From NCBI GenBank assembly GCA_049509675.1, contig JBEKZQ010000241.1, positions 1 through 9,648 on the forward strand: 9,648 bases of DNA, written 5' to 3'. Source of the stretch: JBEKZQ01 sp049509675. Its GTDB lineage: Bacteria; Planctomycetota; Planctomycetia; Pirellulales; Thermoguttaceae. Below are positions 1 through 5,963 of the stretch, one piece after another. A program made the translations under genes and the position numbers. Each line of letters opens with the position of its first letter. Within the stretch, counting starts at the first letter, position 1. The notes beneath the pieces are model-generated. The model was not told where the DNA came from. It ran no database searches and saw only the letters and a program-made list of their open reading frames with translations.

Positions 1-1
1 C

Positions 2-430
2 AGCCCGAAAGGCTGGCCGCACTGTAGCGGCCCCGCGTGGAGCCCGGACGGGCAATGGATCGCCTTTGCCTGCCGTTGGGACGCCGGCAACGCCCTGTTT
101 CTCGTTCCCGCCGCCGGTGGCGCGCCGAAATCGGTGTACGACCAGCAAGGTGCCTGCGAGCCGCACTGGTCGCCCGACGGAAAACGGCTGGTCTATGAAA
201 CCGAGGCCCACCTCTATACCATCGGTCCTGACGGCAAGAAGAATCGGCCCGTGACCTGGTTCGGCGGAGTGCAGCGCTACGGCCGTTTTACCCCCGATGG
301 GAAATCGATCCTCTACTGCCAAGGCGAATCGGAGCGCGGCCCCTGGGAGCTTTATACGATCCCGGCCCAGGGCGGCACGCCCGTGAAACTCACCGAAGGC
401 GGCTCCGACATGAATCCCGACTGGAGGTAG
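2..430 (+). CDS. PD40/TolB-like beta-propeller protein, C-terminal part
   Basis: The reading frame is open from the window edge to a TAG at 428-430, giving 142 residues of the C-terminus; the start lies upstream of the window. Three PD40 (WD40-like TolB) blade motifs are visible: WSPDGQWIAF at residues 13-22, WSPDGKRLVY at 56-65 and FTPDGKSILY at 96-105. Each is followed by the usual next strand of the type LYTIPAQGGTPVKLT, and the protein ends in NPDWR, as many TolB-like propellers do at the start of an incomplete last blade. Such propellers are usually periplasmic or extracytoplasmic scaffolds, or are fused to kinases, peptidases or TPR domains in planctomycetes; the missing N-terminus would decide which. 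A second PD40 protein lies at the other end of the window. The next native start candidate is 84 bp downstream. Family assignment is secure; the specific function is unknown. Confidence 0.88.
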   Translation, partial: SPKGWPHCSGPAWSPDGQWIAFACRWDAGNALFLVPAAGGAPKSVYDQQGACEPHWSPDGKRLVYETEAHLYTIGPDGKKNRPVTWFGGVQRYGRFTPDGKSILYCQGESERGPWELYTIPAQGGTPVKLTEGGSDMNPDWR

Positions 431-514
431 CCGTGAAACATGGAACTGGGTGATATCCATAGACTCTTCCAGGTATCCCAAAACTGTGTGGAGAGGGCGG
501 AAAAGATACCGGCG

Positions 515-529
515 ATGAAAACGGCCGTT
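515..529 (+). other. Stranded native start and first five codons of paralog A
   Basis: ATG at 515 is followed by codons for K-T-A-V and then immediately by the left REP of the mobile unit. On the other side of the unit, from 943 or 946, the sequence codes for (N)FAPLAIACLLALMSWG and then LTAPAAD. Joining the two gives a textbook Sec signal peptide: a short n-region with Lys, a hydrophobic core and an AxA-like cleavage site. Downstream of the unit the only in-frame ATG near the start is at 982, in the middle of the hydrophobic core. I infer that 515 is the original start of the gene now continuing to 2559. No strong Shine-Dalgarno is seen: a GAGAGGG at 491-497 is rather far away. The remainder of the 431-526 gap shows no other feature. 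Confidence 0.6.
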
Positions 530-620
530 CCGCCCCGCAGGGGCATGAACATGTCAGCCCAGGGCAAGCGCAGCGCCGCCCTGGGTTTGGAGATTCGCAA
601 ACGCGAAGCCCTGAAAGGGC
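527..620 (+). repeat. Left REP-like block with three hairpins
   Basis: Three perfect stems follow one another. GCCCC (532-536) pairs with GGGGC (540-544) over a 3-nt loop. CCCAGGGC (558-565) pairs with GCCCTGGG (578-585) over a 12-nt loop that itself holds GCGCAGCGC. GCCCT (608-612) pairs with AGGGC (616-620) over GAA. The block ends about 25 bp before the start of the transposase, which is the usual place for REP/RAYT pairs. From memory, similar CCCAGGG/CCCTGGG plus CCCTGAAAGGG arrangements precede RAYT genes in planctomycetes and related phyla; I could not check this. Bases 527-586 recur inverted at 885-945. An open frame of 68 codons crosses this block (440-646) but looks accidental. Confidence 0.75.
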
Positions 621-942
621 GAAACAGTCGAGAGTGCCTGGAGTAATGTCTCAGTCCTTGGTGAAGAATATACTGCATCTGGTGTACAGCACGAAACATT
701 GCCAGGCTTGGATTCCCGAAGATGTCCGAGACCGACTGTACGCCTATCAGGCTGGCATCTACAAGCAATGCGAAAGCCCCGCGATTGTCATCGGCGGCGT
801 CGAGGATCACGCCCACGCTCTTTTCTTTCTGTCGAAGAATCACGCCCTGAAGAAGATTGTCGAAGAAGTCAAGAAGGGCAGCTCACCCAGGGCGGCGCTG
901 CGCTCTGCCCTGGGCTGGTATGTTCGCGCCCCTACGGGGCAG
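530..942 (+). mobile_element. REP-RAYT fragment-REP insertion unit in paralog A
   Basis: The unit is bounded by inverted copies of a REP-like sequence (left arm 527-586, right arm 885-945, about six substitutions and one indel over 61 bp by eye). It contains a third hairpin and the N-terminal half of a RAYT/IS200-like transposase. Outer boundaries are set by where coding sequence of paralog A seems to stop (GTT at 527-529) and resume (AAC or TTC at 943-948). They are uncertain by a few bases, because GTT and AAC are themselves complementary and could belong to the arms. With boundaries 530-942 the unit is 413 bp and the restored empty site would read GTT|AAC. No clear long target duplication is present, which fits Y1 transposases, which do not duplicate their target. 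The transposase is incomplete, so movement would have needed an enzyme supplied in trans. Confidence 0.6.
646..885 (+). pseudogene. RAYT / IS200-like Y1 transposase, N-terminal fragment
   Basis: ATG at 646, preceded at close range by GGAG (640-643), opens with MSQSLVKNILHLVYSTKH, a start typical of REP-associated tyrosine transposases (Y1_Tnp/IS200-like HUH family). Residues 48-62 give VIGGVEDHAHALFFL, in which H55-A-H57 matches the HUH metal-binding motif, with Ala in place of the more usual hydrophobic residue. The fragment ends after about 80 residues at KKGSS, where family members normally continue with SKW and then a segment holding the catalytic tyrosine. That segment is absent: the right REP begins at 885/886. 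Full-length relatives are about 150 residues. A DNA-nicking enzyme is therefore not expected. The frame stays open into paralog A. Family assignment is strong from the N-terminal motifs; truncation is seen directly. Confidence 0.85.
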
Positions 943-2559
943 AACTTCGCCCCTCTGGCCATCGCCTGCCTTCTGGCGTTGATGTCCTGGGGCCTGACAG
1001 CCCCCGCGGCCGACTATGAACCGGGCACGCCCGGCACGTATCTGTTCGACGCCGGGGCCGCACGGGCAGGCCCGCGGTCCGCCGCTGATTTGCACCCGAA
1101 AGCCGGCTGGACGCTGCTGCCGGAAGACGAACTGACGCACAAGTTCCGCGGCGACGCCGTCGTCTTGAACGACCGGCTCGCCGTGGTGCTCCGCGCGGCC
1201 GGGACCGGGGCCGAGGTCTATGGACAGACGGCGACGGGTCCCAAGTACCGCGTGGAAATCTCCCCGCGAACCCTCTCCGGCCGCAAACCGACCGCGCTGT
1301 CCTCGGTGCGGATTATCGAGAACGGGCCCGCCGCCGTCGCCCTGACCGCCTCCTTCGCCATGACCGACGGCATTTCCTGTTCGCTCAAGTACCGTATCAC
1401 GGCGGGCCAGATGATCGTCGAGGTGCGGCCGGGCCGGGGCGCCGACCGGCTGGCCGTGCTGGCCGAGCCCCGTTACCTGGTGATCCCCGACTTCTTCGGC
1501 CACGACATGGTCTTCGGGCCCCAGAGCGTATCTCGCCGGCGATTGCGGCTGCCTGCCGAGAACATGCTCTTGTCGCTGCTGGACGCCGGCAACGCCGAGG
1601 TGATGTGCGTGTGGGGCTCCAACCGGCAGGAGGCGATCGCCCTTCGATCCGCGGCAGGGCCGGCCGAGATCGGCAGTTGCGAGATCGAGTCCGCCGTGGA
1701 CAAGCCGATCTGGGTGGCCTGCCTGGAGGGGGCCGGCCTGTGGCACGAGCAGACGGCTGCTCCCTGGAAACCGCCTTTTCCGGCCAAGTGGCGCGTTGAT
1801 TTCCTGCAGGGCTCCGGCGAGGCGTCGTCAAGTTGGCTTGGCGATGAAACCAGAACCCGCGAGAGCGTGCCGCCAATGCGTCCTTCGCCCGCAATGCTGG
1901 TCTACGCCATGGATCGCAGCCAGGCGACGCCGCTGACGACGTTCACGCCCATCGACATCCTGCGCGGCACGCTGGGCGTCGGCCCCTGCCAGTACATCCT
2001 GCAGACCGAGGGGCTGGCCTCGGACGCCAACCCCACGCCGGACAACGTGATGACCTGGATCGAGAAGCAGTTCAGCCGGAAGAAGGAGAAAAAGGCTGCC
2101 GACGAGATCGGCGAGCGGCTGGCCCAGATGGTCGAGCACGTCGGCCAGGCGCAGGCGCGGATCGGCCGGTACGGCCGCATGTTCGCCGAGGTGGATCGGC
2201 TCTGTGACGCGGCTGCCGCGGGGGCCAACGCGTCGCGTGCGACCCTGACTTCGCTGGCGCGCTCTGGTTTCCAGATGGCGCAGATGCATGTCCAGCCGCC
2301 TCCGACCGACCGCGCCCGGCAACTGGCCGACCAGGTGCTCGGCCTGATCGGCAAGAATAATGCGGCGGCCGAGTGCGAAAGGCTCGGCGCGAGTCTCCGC
2401 GCCCTCGGCGGCGAGCAGGATCGTACAATGGCCGTTTGCCGAATGAAGGCCCGCTGGCTCAGACAGTCGGCTGCCATGCTGGCCGAAGATCATCCCGCCG
2501 ACGCCGAATTGGCCGGAAAGGTCCAAGCCAAGACGGAGGAAATGTTGCGAACGAAGTGA
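646..2559 (+). CDS. Secreted protein of unknown function, paralog A, chimeric N-terminus
   Basis: The present frame is 637 codons from ATG 646, or 641 from GTG 634. Residues 1-80 are transposase fragment and 81-100 are REP-encoded. The gene proper begins near F101 with a signal-peptide hydrophobic core (about 102-118) ending in APAAD. From about residue 152 it matches paralog B: GW..LPED then FRGDAV..NDRLA.VLR (167 on), a shared PDFF near 281-284, GVWH/GLWH-like, PFPA.WRVD, and DILRGTLGVGPCQYIL at 437-452. A Lys/Arg-rich, probably helical C-terminal region ends in GGEQDRTMAVCR...LR. Over 40 residues from GW, 25 are identical to B. A lacks B's carbohydrate-binding-like module and about 43 residues between WRVD and the TPL before DILR. 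Without the insertion, a start at 515 would give about 543 residues with a normal signal peptide. As it stands the signal lies 100 residues inside, so export and perhaps expression are doubtful. No function is recognised; B follows 83 bp downstream. Confidence 0.75.
   Translation: MSQSLVKNILHLVYSTKHCQAWIPEDVRDRLYAYQAGIYKQCESPAIVIGGVEDHAHALFFLSKNHALKKIVEEVKKGSSPRAALRSALGWYVRAPTGQNFAPLAIACLLALMSWGLTAPAADYEPGTPGTYLFDAGAARAGPRSAADLHPKAGWTLLPEDELTHKFRGDAVVLNDRLAVVLRAAGTGAEVYGQTATGPKYRVEISPRTLSGRKPTALSSVRIIENGPAAVALTASFAMTDGISCSLKYRITAGQMIVEVRPGRGADRLAVLAEPRYLVIPDFFGHDMVFGPQSVSRRRLRLPAENMLLSLLDAGNAEVMCVWGSNRQEAIALRSAAGPAEIGSCEIESAVDKPIWVACLEGAGLWHEQTAAPWKPPFPAKWRVDFLQGSGEASSSWLGDETRTRESVPPMRPSPAMLVYAMDRSQATPLTTFTPIDILRGTLGVGPCQYILQTEGLASDANPTPDNVMTWIEKQFSRKKEKKAADEIGERLAQMVEHVGQAQARIGRYGRMFAEVDRLCDAAAAGANASRATLTSLARSGFQMAQMHVQPPPTDRARQLADQVLGLIGKNNAAAECERLGASLRALGGEQDRTMAVCRMKARWLRQSAAMLAEDHPADAELAGKVQAKTEEMLRTK
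885..945 (-). repeat. Right REP-like copy, inverted relative to the left one
   Basis: This is the reverse complement of 527-586 with about six substitutions and one single-base indel. CCCAGGGC (886-893) pairs with GCCCTGGG (907-914), and GCCCC (928-932) pairs with GGGGC (936-940) over TAC. The third hairpin of the left block is missing. The copy directly abuts the broken end of the transposase, and no stop codon occurs in the frame that connects transposase to paralog A. The encoded linker reads PRAALRSALGWYVRAPTGQN. Confidence 0.8.
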
Positions 2560-2566
2560 TTGATAC

Positions 2567-2610
2567 GGGGACTGTCCCCATTTTCGCTCCGCGAAAATTG
2601 GACTGTCCCC
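2567..2610 (+). repeat. REP-like hairpin repeat between paralogs A and B
   Basis: GGGGACTGTCCCC (2567-2579) is a near-perfect palindrome. It is followed by an 8-bp perfect stem, ATTTTCGC (2580-2587) with GCGAAAAT (2591-2598) over TCC, and then by a second copy of GGACTGTCCCC (2600-2610; first copy 2569-2579). This looks like a dispersed palindromic repeat of a different type from that at 527-945. It fills most of the 83-bp spacer. There is no T-tract after the stem, so it is not a standard intrinsic terminator, although it could affect mRNA stability. Confidence 0.65.
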
Positions 2611-2642
2611 TTCCGTTGCCGGGCTAATAACTGGAGACCCAC

Positions 2643-4979
2643 ATGATGAACAAGATGCGATCTGTTGCCCAGGTAGGATGGTGTCTGCTCGCTGCCGCCG
2701 CCGGCTTAGTTCTGGCCGTTTGGGCCGCGCCGGCGGCCGACGCGGCGGAAAACCTTTTCGGCAATCCGAGTTTCGAGAACGGCCGCGATCAGTGGCACCT
2801 GGACCACTCCGGCAGAACGGTCGCGCAATTCACCGTGGACGAGAAAGAGGCGGCGGCCGGCCAGCGCAGCGCGCTGATCAGCATGGGCGCCGTCGATGGC
2901 TGGGGCGTCCAGTTCGGCCAGACGATGGAAGCCCCGGACCTGGGCAAGACCTATACCTTCGCCGTGCTGGCGAAGAGCGTCAAGGCGCCGGTCGCCCTGC
3001 GGCTGGAAATCGAGCGTCGCGGCGACCCCTATGACCGGGCCGCCGCGACTCCGCGGCAGACCGTCACGAAGGACAAGTGGACCGAGTTGCACGTCACGTT
3101 CAAGATCGACAAACCCTTTCCGCAAGGATGGTTTGCCTACGTGAGCTGCAACCAGCCCGACGCTGAATTTCGCCTGGACATGTTCCGCCTGGTGGAAGGC
3201 GACTATGTTCCCTACGAGAAGGCCGCCCGCGAGGAGATCGCCGCTGCGGCCGTTGCGCTGCTGGATAGCGTGCAGCCGTCGCCTGCGCCGCTCTCCGCTC
3301 AGGCCATCCTGGGGCGAAAGGGCTGGGTGCAACTGCCCGAGGACGCCACCGACACGCGCTTCCGCGGCGACGCGGTGCTGGTGAACGATCGCCTGGCCCT
3401 GGTGCTCCGCCGCGGGGCGGCAGGGGCGGAACTCTACGGCCTGGGCCCCGCCGGACCGGTCCTCCGCGCCGTGCTCGCGCCCGCGGGCGACCAGCGGGCC
3501 GCGGAACTGCAAGCGGTGGCCGTCGTGGCCAGCGATCCCAGCCGAGCGGCCGTGGATGCCACGTTCCAATCGCCCGGCGGCCGTAAACTTACCATTCGCT
3601 ATGAGCTGGCGATGGGGCAAACGTTTGTCAAGACCGAGCCGCGCGCGGGCGCCGAGGGGCTCAGCGTCGAGGCGCCCTGCCGCTTCCTGGTCCTTCCCGA
3701 CTTCTTCGCCGACGACATCGTCATCGATGCGGCCGAGATCCCCATGGCCTCGGCGGAAATACCCAGCGAGAACTTCCTCCTGCACCTGCTTCCCGACCGG
3801 CAGGCGATCGTCATGGCCGTCGCCGCCAACCGCGGCGAGGACGCCCGCATCAATCTCTCCGGACAGGACGGCGGAAGGCTCGTCCGCTCCAGCCGGATGT
3901 CGTACGGCAAGGGCGGCAAGATCTGGGTGGCGGTCCTCGATGCCCCAGGGGTTTGGCACCAGCGGGGCGTGAGCAAGGAGGAGGCCGGCAAGATCCTCGC
4001 GCTGGACTGGACGGCGCCGTTTCCCGCCCAGTGGCGCGTCGACTGGCGACTGCGCGGCCGGTTGACCGCCAGTTGGGAAATGGCTGTGCAACTCCGAAGC
4101 GGCGAGTTCCTCAAGTACGGCTGGTTCGGCGGCGCCAACACCCTGCCCGCCGATCGCAAACGCTGGACCACGGTGTTGGGAAGTTTTCTTTATCCCTGCT
4201 GGCTGGATCAGGCGCGCCGCGGACATTTCCAGCCGCTGACCAGACCGGAGCGCTTCGAGGGTCCGGCCGTGATCTATCCCATCCAGCGCGCCAAGGAAAC
4301 GCCGCTGCGCGAGTTCACCGTGGTGGACATCGTGCGGGCCACGCTGGGCGTGGGGCCGTGCGAGTATATCCTCGACGTGGAAGGGCAAGGGGCTACCATG
4401 AAGGGACGCGCCACCTGCGCCACCCGCGACGCCTTGGGGGCCATCTACTCTGCCAAGCAGCAGAAGCAGCGCAGGGCCGACATCGAGAGACTTCTCGACG
4501 ACGTGGTGATCTTCGTGAAGCATATTCGCGGGCGGATCGAGCAGTACGTGGCTTTCGGGCACGCAACGCTGGCCTACCTGGACCAAGAGAAGAAGGCCCA
4601 TCCGGAATTATCCGGCGTGCTTGCCGACCTGGAAGATTCGGCGCGCGCGATCGACGCGGCCTTTGCCGGGCACAAGACGGCCATCAAGACGCCGCAGTAC
4701 GTGGTCGATCTCACCGAGAAGTTCCGCAACACGCTCCTGGATTACGAAGGGGAGGATGCCTTGAAGAAGTGCCAGGCGATTACCTTCGCCATCGTCGAGG
4801 TGGGCGGCAATCAGGATGAGTTGGTGGGCGAGTGCCGCAACGCCGTGAAGGTCTTGCGGCAGCGCGCGGCCCTGGCGCTGGCCACCGATCCCCGCGCGGC
4901 CGGTGTCGCGCGTGAAATCCGCGATCGCACGCAAAAGGCCCTGCGCAACGCCACGTCCTACGAGTCGCCGCGGCATTGA
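2643..4979 (+). CDS. Secreted CBM-like module protein of unknown function, paralog B
   Basis: This gene codes for 778 residues. The ATG at 2643 has GGAG at 2633-2636 at good spacing; a second ATG follows directly at 2646. Residues 1-35 form a Sec signal peptide (Lys/Arg n-region, LLAAAAGLVLAVWAAPAA, ADA-A type cleavage). Residues about 36-187 look like a CBM4/9-type carbohydrate-binding jelly roll: NPSFENG at 41-47, a closing strand FRLDMFRLVEGDYVPYE, and a GWFAYVSC strand. From about 224 the protein matches paralog A: GW..LPED, FRGDAVLVNDRLALVLR (240-256), LPDFF (351-355), PAQWRVD (461-467) and DIVRATLGVGPCEYIL (562-577). The rest is rich in Lys, Arg and Glu and probably alpha-helical, with GGNQDELVGECR and LRQRAALA near the end. 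The central beta-rich part resembles sugar-binding or glycoside-hydrolase-associated folds only in a general way; no catalytic motif is recognised. Location is probably periplasmic or extracellular. The pair A/B suggests tandem duplication with later divergence. Confidence 0.85.
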   Translation: MMNKMRSVAQVGWCLLAAAAGLVLAVWAAPAADAAENLFGNPSFENGRDQWHLDHSGRTVAQFTVDEKEAAAGQRSALISMGAVDGWGVQFGQTMEAPDLGKTYTFAVLAKSVKAPVALRLEIERRGDPYDRAAATPRQTVTKDKWTELHVTFKIDKPFPQGWFAYVSCNQPDAEFRLDMFRLVEGDYVPYEKAAREEIAAAAVALLDSVQPSPAPLSAQAILGRKGWVQLPEDATDTRFRGDAVLVNDRLALVLRRGAAGAELYGLGPAGPVLRAVLAPAGDQRAAELQAVAVVASDPSRAAVDATFQSPGGRKLTIRYELAMGQTFVKTEPRAGAEGLSVEAPCRFLVLPDFFADDIVIDAAEIPMASAEIPSENFLLHLLPDRQAIVMAVAANRGEDARINLSGQDGGRLVRSSRMSYGKGGKIWVAVLDAPGVWHQRGVSKEEAGKILALDWTAPFPAQWRVDWRLRGRLTASWEMAVQLRSGEFLKYGWFGGANTLPADRKRWTTVLGSFLYPCWLDQARRGHFQPLTRPERFEGPAVIYPIQRAKETPLREFTVVDIVRATLGVGPCEYILDVEGQGATMKGRATCATRDALGAIYSAKQQKQRRADIERLLDDVVIFVKHIRGRIEQYVAFGHATLAYLDQEKKAHPELSGVLADLEDSARAIDAAFAGHKTAIKTPQYVVDLTEKFRNTLLDYEGEDALKKCQAITFAIVEVGGNQDELVGECRNAVKVLRQRAALALATDPRAAGVAREIRDRTQKALRNATSYESPRH

Positions 4980-4990
4980 GAAGGTCTTGG

Positions 4991-5088
4991 GATTTGAGAT
5001 TTCAGATCTCAGATTTCAGATCTCAAATTTGAGATTTGGGATCTGAAAACTGAAAACTTAAAACTGAAAACTTAAAACTGAAAACTCC
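4991..5088 (+). repeat. AT-rich array of 14 degenerate heptamers
   Basis: The 110-bp gap between paralog B and the lipoprotein gene is almost wholly a 7-bp periodic sequence. In order, the units are GATTTGA, GATTTCA, GATCTCA, GATTTCA, GATCTCA, AATTTGA, GATTTGG, GATCTGA, AAACTGA, AAACTTA, AAACTGA, AAACTTA, AAACTGA and AAACTCC. The first half is G/T-rich and the second A-rich. Bases 4992-5000 and 5020-5028 are also complementary and can form a 9-bp stem. Base composition contrasts sharply with the GC-rich genes either side. The array ends one base before the ATG at 5090, so it replaces any Shine-Dalgarno. I know similar AAACTGAAAACTTAAAACTG-type tracts from planctomycete intergenic regions only by memory. 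Confidence 0.8.
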
Positions 5089-5089
5089 C

Positions 5090-5950
5090 ATGCGAACGCT
5101 GCTACTGAGCGTGACGGCTCTGCTCCTGCTGGCCGGCGGTTGCGCCCAGCGCAAAGCGCCGCCGGAATCTGCTCCAACGGACTCCGCGGTCGTGAAGACG
5201 ATCCACACCAAGACGGGGATCGACATGGTGCTCATCCCCGCCGGAGAGTTCGCCCTGGGCGACGACCGCGGCGAGAGTGACGAACAGCCGGCCCATCGCG
5301 TCCGCCTCGCCGCGTTCTACATGGACGCCTGCGAGGTGACCCAAGCGTCGTTTCAGGCCATCATGGGGCGCAATCCATCGAAGGCGAAGGGAGAGGATCG
5401 CCCGGTGGAACGCGTGAGTTGGTTAGCGGCCGCGCAGTATTGCAACATGCGCTCGGCCCGCGAAGGTTTCAAGCCCTGTTACGACCTGAAGACGCTCTCT
5501 TGCGATTTCACGGCCGACGGCTACCGGCTGCCGACCGAGGCGGAGTGGGAGTATGCCTGCCGCGCCGGGACGACCACCCGCTGGTCGTTCGGCGACGAGC
5601 CGGCCGCGTTGGCCAAGCATGGGTGGTTCAAGGGCTGTGCGGAGAAGACGACGCATCCGGTGAAGCAGAAGGAGCCCAATCCGTGGGGGCTTTACGACAT
5701 GTACGGGAACGTAGCCGAATGGTGCAACGATTACTACGTCGATCGCTACGATGGCGCGGCGGCCGAAAATCCGCGCGGCCCGGCCAAGGGCTCCGAGCGC
5801 GTGCTGCGCGGCGGCAGTTTCAGAAGCGGCGCGGACGACTGCCGCTCTTCGGCCCGACACAGCGAGCCGCCGGTGTTTGCCGACGTCTGCTTTGGATCCG
5901 AGGCCTACGGATTCCGCTGCGTGCGCAGCGCAGGCCCGGCCGGCCGCTAA
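5090..5950 (+). CDS. FGE-sulfatase-fold (SUMF1-like) lipoprotein
   Basis: This gene codes for 286 residues. It begins with a lipoprotein signal peptide, MRTLLLSVTALLLLAGGC, with lipobox LAGGC and acylated Cys at 18. Residues about 44-279 are the formylglycine-generating-enzyme/SUMF1 C-type-lectin-like fold: MVLIPAGEFALGD (46-58), DEQPAHRV, FYMDACEVTQASF (76-88), the repeated RPVERVSWLAAAQYCN (104-119), YRLPTEAEWEYACRAG (145-160), NPWGLYDMYGNVAEW (197-211) and RVLRGGSF (237-244), ending GFRCVR. True formylglycine-generating enzymes need a paired cysteine site after GGS. Here the position matching the first active cysteine is Ser246 and only Cys251 is nearby, so sulfatase activation is unlikely and no sulfatase is in the window. 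Many planctomycete homologues are probably binding or structural proteins. No Shine-Dalgarno is seen, because the start follows the heptamer array. The stop is 13 bp before the epimerase gene, suggesting one transcript. Confidence 0.9.
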   Translation: MRTLLLSVTALLLLAGGCAQRKAPPESAPTDSAVVKTIHTKTGIDMVLIPAGEFALGDDRGESDEQPAHRVRLAAFYMDACEVTQASFQAIMGRNPSKAKGEDRPVERVSWLAAAQYCNMRSAREGFKPCYDLKTLSCDFTADGYRLPTEAEWEYACRAGTTTRWSFGDEPAALAKHGWFKGCAEKTTHPVKQKEPNPWGLYDMYGNVAEWCNDYYVDRYDGAAAENPRGPAKGSERVLRGGSFRSGADDCRSSARHSEPPVFADVCFGSEAYGFRCVRSAGPAGR

Positions 5951-5963
5951 TGGATGGGAACCC

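Noticed and set aside
440..646. 68-codon frame between the first propeller gene and the transposase
   Set aside because: It crosses three REP hairpins and has no family features; only the internal ATG at 515 looks meaningful, as the old start of paralog A.
352..843. 163-codon minus-strand frame over the REP and transposase region
   Set aside because: It is antisense to the recognisable transposase N-terminus and the end of the propeller gene; no motif supports it.
2580..2598. Rho-independent terminator between A and B
   Set aside because: The stem is good but is followed by TGGACTGTCCCC and not a T-tract; it is better explained as part of a REP-like repeat.
2706..4601. Long open frame on the minus strand (631 codons) opposite paralog B
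   Set aside because: High GC makes antisense frames long; the product shows no domain or signal, whereas the + strand has a signal peptide, a CBM-like module and a paralog.
4991..5088. CRISPR array
   Set aside because: Units are 7 bp with no spacers; this is a simple tandem repeat.
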